This document shows positions 63,600 through 64,000 of a stretch of DNA of 64,000 nt, one piece after another. The DNA comes from Chryseobacterium sp. POL2 (GTDB taxonomy: Bacteria > Bacteroidota > Bacteroidia > Flavobacteriales > Weeksellaceae). The notes beneath the pieces are model-generated. The model saw only the letters and a list, made by a program, of their open reading frames with translations. It was not told the origin of the DNA and did no database searches. The stretch lies in contig NZ_CP049298.1 in the NCBI RefSeq assembly GCF_011058315.1, positions 806,001-870,000 of the forward strand, in the 5' to 3' direction. Positions within the stretch are counted from its first letter, which is position 1. Each line of letters starts with the position of its first letter. The position numbers and the translations under genes were made by a program.

Positions 63600-64000
63600 A
63601 TGAATAAAATTTATTGGATTTGGCTGTTTTGGAGCCTTCTCAGTTTGGTATTTTGTCTTCTGGCTTTTGATGCATTTTGGCATCAGAAAGTCTTTACAGC
63701 GGTTATTTTGTTCGTTTTTGCTGTCATTTTTCACATGTTGTGTTGGTTAAATTTTAATCAAAAAATGAATGAAGTAGAAAAAATCATTTCTTCCATTCGT
63801 CAAAAAGATTTTTCACTTTTTCCAAAAATCTCCAAGTCCAACGACTTAAAATCAAGTGCTGTAAAGCTTTATTATCAAACAAAAGACGAACATAAAAATT
63901 TGTATTCTTACAAAAATCTGTACGATTCTATTTTGGACAAAATGGAAATTGGATTTTTAATTTTAAACAAATCATCTTCGGAAAAAGACTGGCAGGTTTT
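63600..64000 (+). CDS. Sensor histidine kinase, N-terminal part (runs off window)
   Basis: The ATG lies 3 bases after the response regulator stop; 133 codons are visible. Two transmembrane helices (IYWIWLFWSLLSLVFCLLAF; FTAVILFVFAVIFHMLCW) with almost no loop are followed by a cytoplasmic linker (MNEVEKIISSIRQKDFSLFP) and the start of a PAS-like segment (LYDSILDKMEIGFLILNKSS). The kinase core is beyond the edge. The order fits NtrY/AtoS-type kinases paired with NtrC-type regulators. Confidence 0.8.
   Translation, partial: MNKIYWIWLFWSLLSLVFCLLAFDAFWHQKVFTAVILFVFAVIFHMLCWLNFNQKMNEVEKIISSIRQKDFSLFPKISKSNDLKSSAVKLYYQTKDEHKNLYSYKNLYDSILDKMEIGFLILNKSSSEKDWQV

Overview
The window is low-GC, gene-dense DNA from a flavobacterium, most likely Chryseobacterium or a relative (Weeksellaceae). 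The basis is type IX secretion sorting domains, starts without Shine-Dalgarno sequences, -7 boxes of the Bacteroidetes TAnnTTTG type just upstream of several genes, a fused E1 alpha/beta 2-oxoacid dehydrogenase, and a CcoG/cbb3-like respiratory set. The genus is inferred from gene style and was not computed.

Layout. 1-27.4 kb: a secreted T9SS protein, recA, a TolC/HlyD/ABC-2 export operon with a Crp-type regulator, a subtilase, and a four-gene operon (ankyrin protein, DUF2271, PepSY-flavodoxin reductase, ApbE) that looks like an extracytoplasmic flavin electron-transfer module. Then come a divergent cbb3-type oxidase operon with ccoG, an AraC regulator with an M28 peptidase, a B12-radical SAM protein, an orphan haem-copper-oxidase-like membrane protein and a truncated T9SS remnant. 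27.5-29 kb: mnmE.

28.9-32.4 kb: the most unusual locus. On the minus strand an ECF-type sigma factor is followed one base later by a Cas12f/TnpB-like protein. That protein has lost the RuvC-I Asp and RuvC-II Glu and stops just before the zinc finger and RuvC-III. Directly downstream lies a non-coding stretch that folds into three successive hairpins and ends in ACAAC, as an omega-RNA or Cas12f guide scaffold would. This matches the architecture of the recently reported dCas12f-sigma(E) RNA-guided transcription systems of Bacteroidetes. No nuclease activity, transposon ends or CRISPR array are visible.

32.6-46.2 kb: a type I restriction-modification island (hsdM, hsdS, hsdR) split by accessory modules: DUF3024, an OLD-like ATPase/TOPRIM protein, a REP-associated tyrosine transposase (RAYT), AbiEi/AbiEii and HipBA. 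Short copies of the 5' end of hsdR precede successive modules, and a copy of the 3' end of hsdS follows the DUF3024 gene, so the island appears to have grown by repeated insertion at the same gene ends. REP palindromes sit in frame inside hsdM, hsdS and the RAYT gene, and a whole second RAYT is inserted in frame inside hsdR.

46.4-64 kb: DUF1826, a J-domain/KTSC protein, the E1 fusion, a GreA/Rnk-like factor, three tandem secreted paralogues (one with a poly-T frameshift), a decayed AraC-type regulator, and an export cluster (TolC, MacB-like permease, ATPase, DUF4932 protein, HlyD adaptor). Divergent from that cluster are an NtrC-type response regulator and its sensor kinase, which runs off the window end.
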